Of a stretch of DNA of 64,000 bases, positions 60,893 through 64,000 are shown one piece after another. Each line of letters begins with the position of its first letter. Positions within the stretch are counted from its first letter, which is position 1. Under the pieces are notes generated by a model. It ran no database searches. It was not told the origin of the DNA and saw nothing but the letters and a program-made list of their open reading frames with translations. A program made the position numbers and the translations under genes. This DNA comes from Labrenzia sp. DG1229 (GTDB taxonomy: Bacteria > Pseudomonadota > Alphaproteobacteria > Rhizobiales > Stappiaceae), in the NCBI RefSeq assembly GCF_000521215.1, contig NZ_KI928948.1, forward strand, positions 65,574 through 129,573, in the 5' to 3' direction.

Positions 60893-62080
60893 TCATGTTT
60901 CGGATCCGCCAGCATCCAGGCCGAGTTCGGTCAATACTTCAGCGGTGTGTTCTCCCAGTGAAGGTGCGGCCCGTTCGAGAACCAGATTGCCGTTCCTGAA
61001 GGCAATCGGCGTGCGCACTGAAGAAACCGTGCCACCTTCGACACCGTGTGCCGGCAGATCAACTTTCAGGCCTCTGGACCGGACCTGACTGTCGGCAAAA
61101 ACATCCTCGACCGAATTGATGGGACCGGCCGGAACACCTTCCATTTCCAGTGCAGCCAGGAGATCGTCCCTCGTACGGATCGAAGTTTCCGCGCTGAGCA
61201 ATGGAACGAGTTCGGTTCTCGAAGCGACACGCGCGGCATTGGTCGCGAATTTTGGTTGATCTGAAAGTTCGGGAAGTCCGAGCACGCTGCAGAGCCTTTG
61301 AAACTGACTATCGTTGCCGACCGCAATGATGAGATGGCCATCCTTTGCGGAAAAAACCTGATAGGGAACTATGTTCGGATGCGCGTTCCCAAGTCGCTTT
61401 GGCGCGTTTCCGGATACAAAGTAATTCAGAGCCTGGTTGGCCAGAACAGCAACCTGCGCATCGAGGAGCGCCATGTCGACACATTCACCCTCCCCGGTCT
61501 CGTCCCTGCGACGAAGGGCACTCAGGATACCAATCACACCATAAAGGCCGGTGAAAATATCGGCGAAGGCTACGCCGATCTTCTGCGGAGAGCCTTCCGG
61601 TTCACCGGTCAGGTCCATGATGCCACCCATGCCCTGAATCATGAAATCGTATCCTGCGCGATGGGCGTAGGGACCATCCTGGCCGAAGCCGGTAATGGAA
61701 CAATAGATCAGCTTCGGATTGACCTCTTTCAAGCTTTCGTAGTCCAGACCGTATTTGGCAAGCCCGCCGACCTTGAAATTTTCGACCAGTATATCCGCCC
61801 GGGCGACAAGCCTGCGAACGATTTCCTGGCCTTCCCTTGTGCGAAAATCGGCAACCACCGACCGCTTGCCGCGGTTGCAGGAATGAAAATAGGCCGCATC
61901 GAAATCGTTGCCGTCTTCATCCTTAATGAATGGCGGACCCCATCCCCTGGTGTCGTCGCCCTTCGGGCTCTCCACCTTGATCACGTCCGCACCCAGATCG
62001 GCCAGTGTCTGGCCGGTCCAGGGGCCGGCCAGAATGCGTGCGAGTTCGACAACCTTTATGCCTTCGAGGGGCGCGGACAT
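60893..62080 (-). CDS. CaiB/BaiF-family (class III) CoA transferase
   Basis: A 395-residue class III CoA transferase. N-terminal GIKVVELARILAGPWTGQTLADLGADVIKVE is the family signature; the catalytic Asp is likely in VAFADIFTGLYG (near residue 165). It moves CoA between carboxylates. The acceptor is not deducible, but length and pattern fit the formyl-CoA/succinyl-CoA transferase type. It is upstream of and co-directional with the Nudix gene, and follows a small methyltransferase gene 29 bases away. Confidence 0.92.
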   Translation of the reverse strand: MSAPLEGIKVVELARILAGPWTGQTLADLGADVIKVESPKGDDTRGWGPPFIKDEDGNDFDAAYFHSCNRGKRSVVADFRTREGQEIVRRLVARADILVENFKVGGLAKYGLDYESLKEVNPKLIYCSITGFGQDGPYAHRAGYDFMIQGMGGIMDLTGEPEGSPQKIGVAFADIFTGLYGVIGILSALRRRDETGEGECVDMALLDAQVAVLANQALNYFVSGNAPKRLGNAHPNIVPYQVFSAKDGHLIIAVGNDSQFQRLCSVLGLPELSDQPKFATNAARVASRTELVPLLSAETSIRTRDDLLAALEMEGVPAGPINSVEDVFADSQVRSRGLKVDLPAHGVEGGTVSSVRTPIAFRNGNLVLERAAPSLGEHTAEVLTELGLDAGGSET

Positions 62081-62109
62081 GTATTTTTCCCGGTTTGAAC
62101 GATTAAGGG

Positions 62110-62607
62110 TCAGGCTTCGGCGAACTTGCGGTAAATGTGATACCTGCCCGGATGGATGCCTTCCGGTTTTTCGAGAAGTTCGAAATTCGGCAGATCGAGC
62201 TCGAGTGCCGTCAAAACGAAGCCTCCGACCGTCATGCGCTCATCGAGCAACGGTGCCAGCCAGTTGACGATTGCAAGATCGTTTGTCGGGTCTGCCGATC
62301 CGATGTCAATGTGGGCGAAGGAGGCCTGTGCCCGAACACGCGGAGCGCAGAAGGCAAGCGTATCACGTATGTCACCGAGTATCATGTGATCCGCGTCCGG
62401 CGCGCAGCTCGGATGGCAGTTCATCGCGAAATCGAAAACAAAGATTTCCTTGCCGGGATAGATCTCCCTCAGGTGATCATAGGTTCTGCCATTGCCAAGG
62501 CCGAGTTCCAGGACCGGCCCCTCCACAAGGTTGACCTTGTCGACCAGGTATTCCAGCAAGATTTTCTGCGAGGTCATTCGGCGGATAAAACTGTCCAGAC
62601 GACTCAT
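62110..62607 (-). CDS. Small class I SAM-dependent methyltransferase-like protein
   Basis: A 165-residue protein with a motif I-like LELGLGNGRTYDHLREIYPGKEIFVFDF and a central FAHIDIGS segment, giving a short Rossmann-fold methyltransferase. It is shorter than most class I enzymes and has few extra elements. The acceptor is unknown. It is first of three minus-strand genes with the CoA transferase and NudK-like genes, so the three may share a transcript. Confidence 0.75.
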   Translation of the reverse strand: MSRLDSFIRRMTSQKILLEYLVDKVNLVEGPVLELGLGNGRTYDHLREIYPGKEIFVFDFAMNCHPSCAPDADHMILGDIRDTLAFCAPRVRAQASFAHIDIGSADPTNDLAIVNWLAPLLDERMTVGGFVLTALELDLPNFELLEKPEGIHPGRYHIYRKFAEA

Positions 62608-62831
62608 AAATTGTTTCCCTGTGACTCAAGACGTCTCTCACATAGTCAAAGGCTGTCCATAGGTCAAAATCTGTCCACTCTGCAGATCATTGCGCCGGAC
62701 GCGTGTTTGATGACGCCAGGACCAGAAACAGGACTTTGCCACAATGCACGATCATGCTAACGCGTTAGCCCCGGTTCAGGGTGCCGTCCCTGATCTGCAT
62801 TTTCGTATGAACCATTTATCAGGAGACCTTG

Positions 62832-64000
62832 ATGCGTTCCGAAACGGCGCCCGCCATTCGGCTGGAAGATTATCAACCACCCGTCTACCGTATCGAAAAG
62901 GTTCACCTGACAGTAAAGCTTGATCCTGCCGAAACCGAGATCATTGCAACTCTATCGGTCGCAAGACAGGCAGACGCGCAGGCCGGAACACCTTTGGTGC
63001 TCGACGGCGATGAACTTTCGCTTCGCGAATTGAAACTGAACGGTGAGGTATTGCCGGACGACGGTTACACGGTTTCGCCTGACAAGCTGGAAATTCATGC
63101 ACCGCCAAGTAAACCGTTCGATCTTAAAATCACAACGCAAATCAATCCGGAAGCCAACACCAAACTGATGGGGCTGTACAGGTCCTCAGGGACCTATTGC
63201 ACCCAGTGCGAGGCCGAAGGTTTCCGGCGCATCACGTATTTTCTCGACCGCCCGGACGTTCTCGCGATCTACACAACACGAGTAGAAGCACCGAAAACCG
63301 ACTGCCCTGTCCTGCTTGCAAACGGCAACCTGATAGAAAAGGGCCATATCGACGGGACAGACCGCCACTATGCGCTCTGGCATGATCCGCATCCCAAACC
63401 GGCCTATCTCTTCGCGCTAGTTGCAGGCAATCTTGCTCAGGTTCCTGACCGGTTTACCACGGCATCAGACAAAAGAGTCGACCTCAATATTTACGTTGAG
63501 CACGGCAACGAAGGGCTGTGCAGTTGGGCAATGGATTCGCTCAAACGCTCCATGAAGTGGGATGAAGACGTGTTCGGCCGGGAGTATGACCTGGATGTCT
63601 TCAACATCGTTGCCGTTTCTGATTTCAATATGGGCGCGATGGAAAACAAGGGCCTGAATATCTTCAACGACAAATATGTTTTGGCCGATCCGGAAACCGC
63701 GACCGACCAAGACTATGCCAATATCGAGGCGGTCATCGCGCACGAATATTTCCACAACTGGACGGGAAACCGCATTACCTGCCGCGACTGGTTTCAGCTG
63801 TGCCTCAAGGAGGGCCTGACTGTTTTCCGTGATCAGGAATTCACCTCCGACATGCGATCCAGGCCGGTCAAACGCATCACCGATGTCAGGCTACTGAAAA
63901 CACATCAGTTTCCGGAAGATGCGGGCCCGCTGGCGCACCCTGTACGACCGCGGGCCTATCACGAGATCAACAATTTCTATACGGCGACCGTTTATGAAAA
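62832..64000 (+). CDS. pepN: Aminopeptidase N, 5' part (cut by window edge)
   Basis: Translated directly from the DNA; 389 codons are open to the window end with no stop. AGGAGA lies 5 bases upstream of ATG 62832. The M1 aminopeptidase marks GAMENKGLNIF and the zinc motif HEYFHNWTGNRIT (HExxH) are present, followed by the downstream KEGLTVFRDQEFT that is typical of PepN of the Gram-negative (bacterial) type. It removes N-terminal residues from peptides in the cytoplasm. The full enzyme is about 880 residues, so more than half is outside the window. Confidence 0.95.
   Translation, partial: MRSETAPAIRLEDYQPPVYRIEKVHLTVKLDPAETEIIATLSVARQADAQAGTPLVLDGDELSLRELKLNGEVLPDDGYTVSPDKLEIHAPPSKPFDLKITTQINPEANTKLMGLYRSSGTYCTQCEAEGFRRITYFLDRPDVLAIYTTRVEAPKTDCPVLLANGNLIEKGHIDGTDRHYALWHDPHPKPAYLFALVAGNLAQVPDRFTTASDKRVDLNIYVEHGNEGLCSWAMDSLKRSMKWDEDVFGREYDLDVFNIVAVSDFNMGAMENKGLNIFNDKYVLADPETATDQDYANIEAVIAHEYFHNWTGNRITCRDWFQLCLKEGLTVFRDQEFTSDMRSRPVKRITDVRLLKTHQFPEDAGPLAHPVRPRAYHEINNFYTATVYE

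Noticed and set aside
1..64000. tRNA or rRNA genes
   Set aside because: No stretch in the intergenic regions shows a T-loop consensus with paired arms, and there is no rRNA-like conserved sequence.

Overview
The window looks like a chromosome segment of a marine-type alphaproteobacterium, probably order Hyphomicrobiales and close to Roseibium/Labrenzia. This is inferred from gene style only: moderately high GC, dense TRAP and ABC transport, many LysR regulators, GatB-type indirect tRNA amidation, a SEL1-like small protein, DUF930 and DUF6455 proteins, and short dispersed 'CTTGTCATCCC' repeats. No rRNA, tRNA, phage or transposase gene was seen. Sixty-odd protein genes are supported, two of them cut by the window edges.

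Region 1 (1-12,483) is a catabolic island. A TRAP transporter (DctP-DctQ-DctM) leads a nine-gene minus-strand block with two coniferyl-alcohol-dehydrogenase-like SDRs, a double SnoaL protein, an aldehyde dehydrogenase and a double OsmC protein. A LysR gene is divergent upstream. At the far end an IclR regulator is divergent from a formylglycine-type sulfatase followed by an alkylsulfatase-type metallo-beta-lactamase. Import, sulfate-ester cleavage, then alcohol to aldehyde to acid oxidation is the natural reading.

Region 2 (12,484-30,000) is mixed housekeeping: DUF930 protein, hydrolase, GNAT, GT39-like membrane glycosyltransferase, LysE exporter, GFA protein, gatB, an FhlB/FliK flagellar pair whose fliK is broken across three frames, small DUF proteins, YjhX, SoxR with a near-consensus soxbox driving a VOC protein, an HlyD adaptor pair and an SDR.

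Region 3 (30,166-43,849) is the most unusual. It has a membrane adenylate/guanylate cyclase, a LuxR regulator, and an operon of an 864-residue ABC-exporter-like protein with a degenerate, hugely expanded nucleotide-binding domain, a cyclic-nucleotide-binding protein and an MBL hydrolase. Divergent from it runs a six-gene glycan operon (four glycosyltransferases, a methyltransferase, a polysaccharide-deacetylase-like protein).

Region 4 (43,850-64,000) holds palindromic dispersed repeats, msrA, LysR/cupin, a cobalt-type nitrile hydratase operon, LysR/DUF1330, a secreted protein flanked by duplicated methyltransferase 3' ends, a complete oligopeptide-type ABC transporter, a second class III cyclase, a NudK-like Nudix hydrolase, a CoA transferase, a small methyltransferase and the start of pepN.
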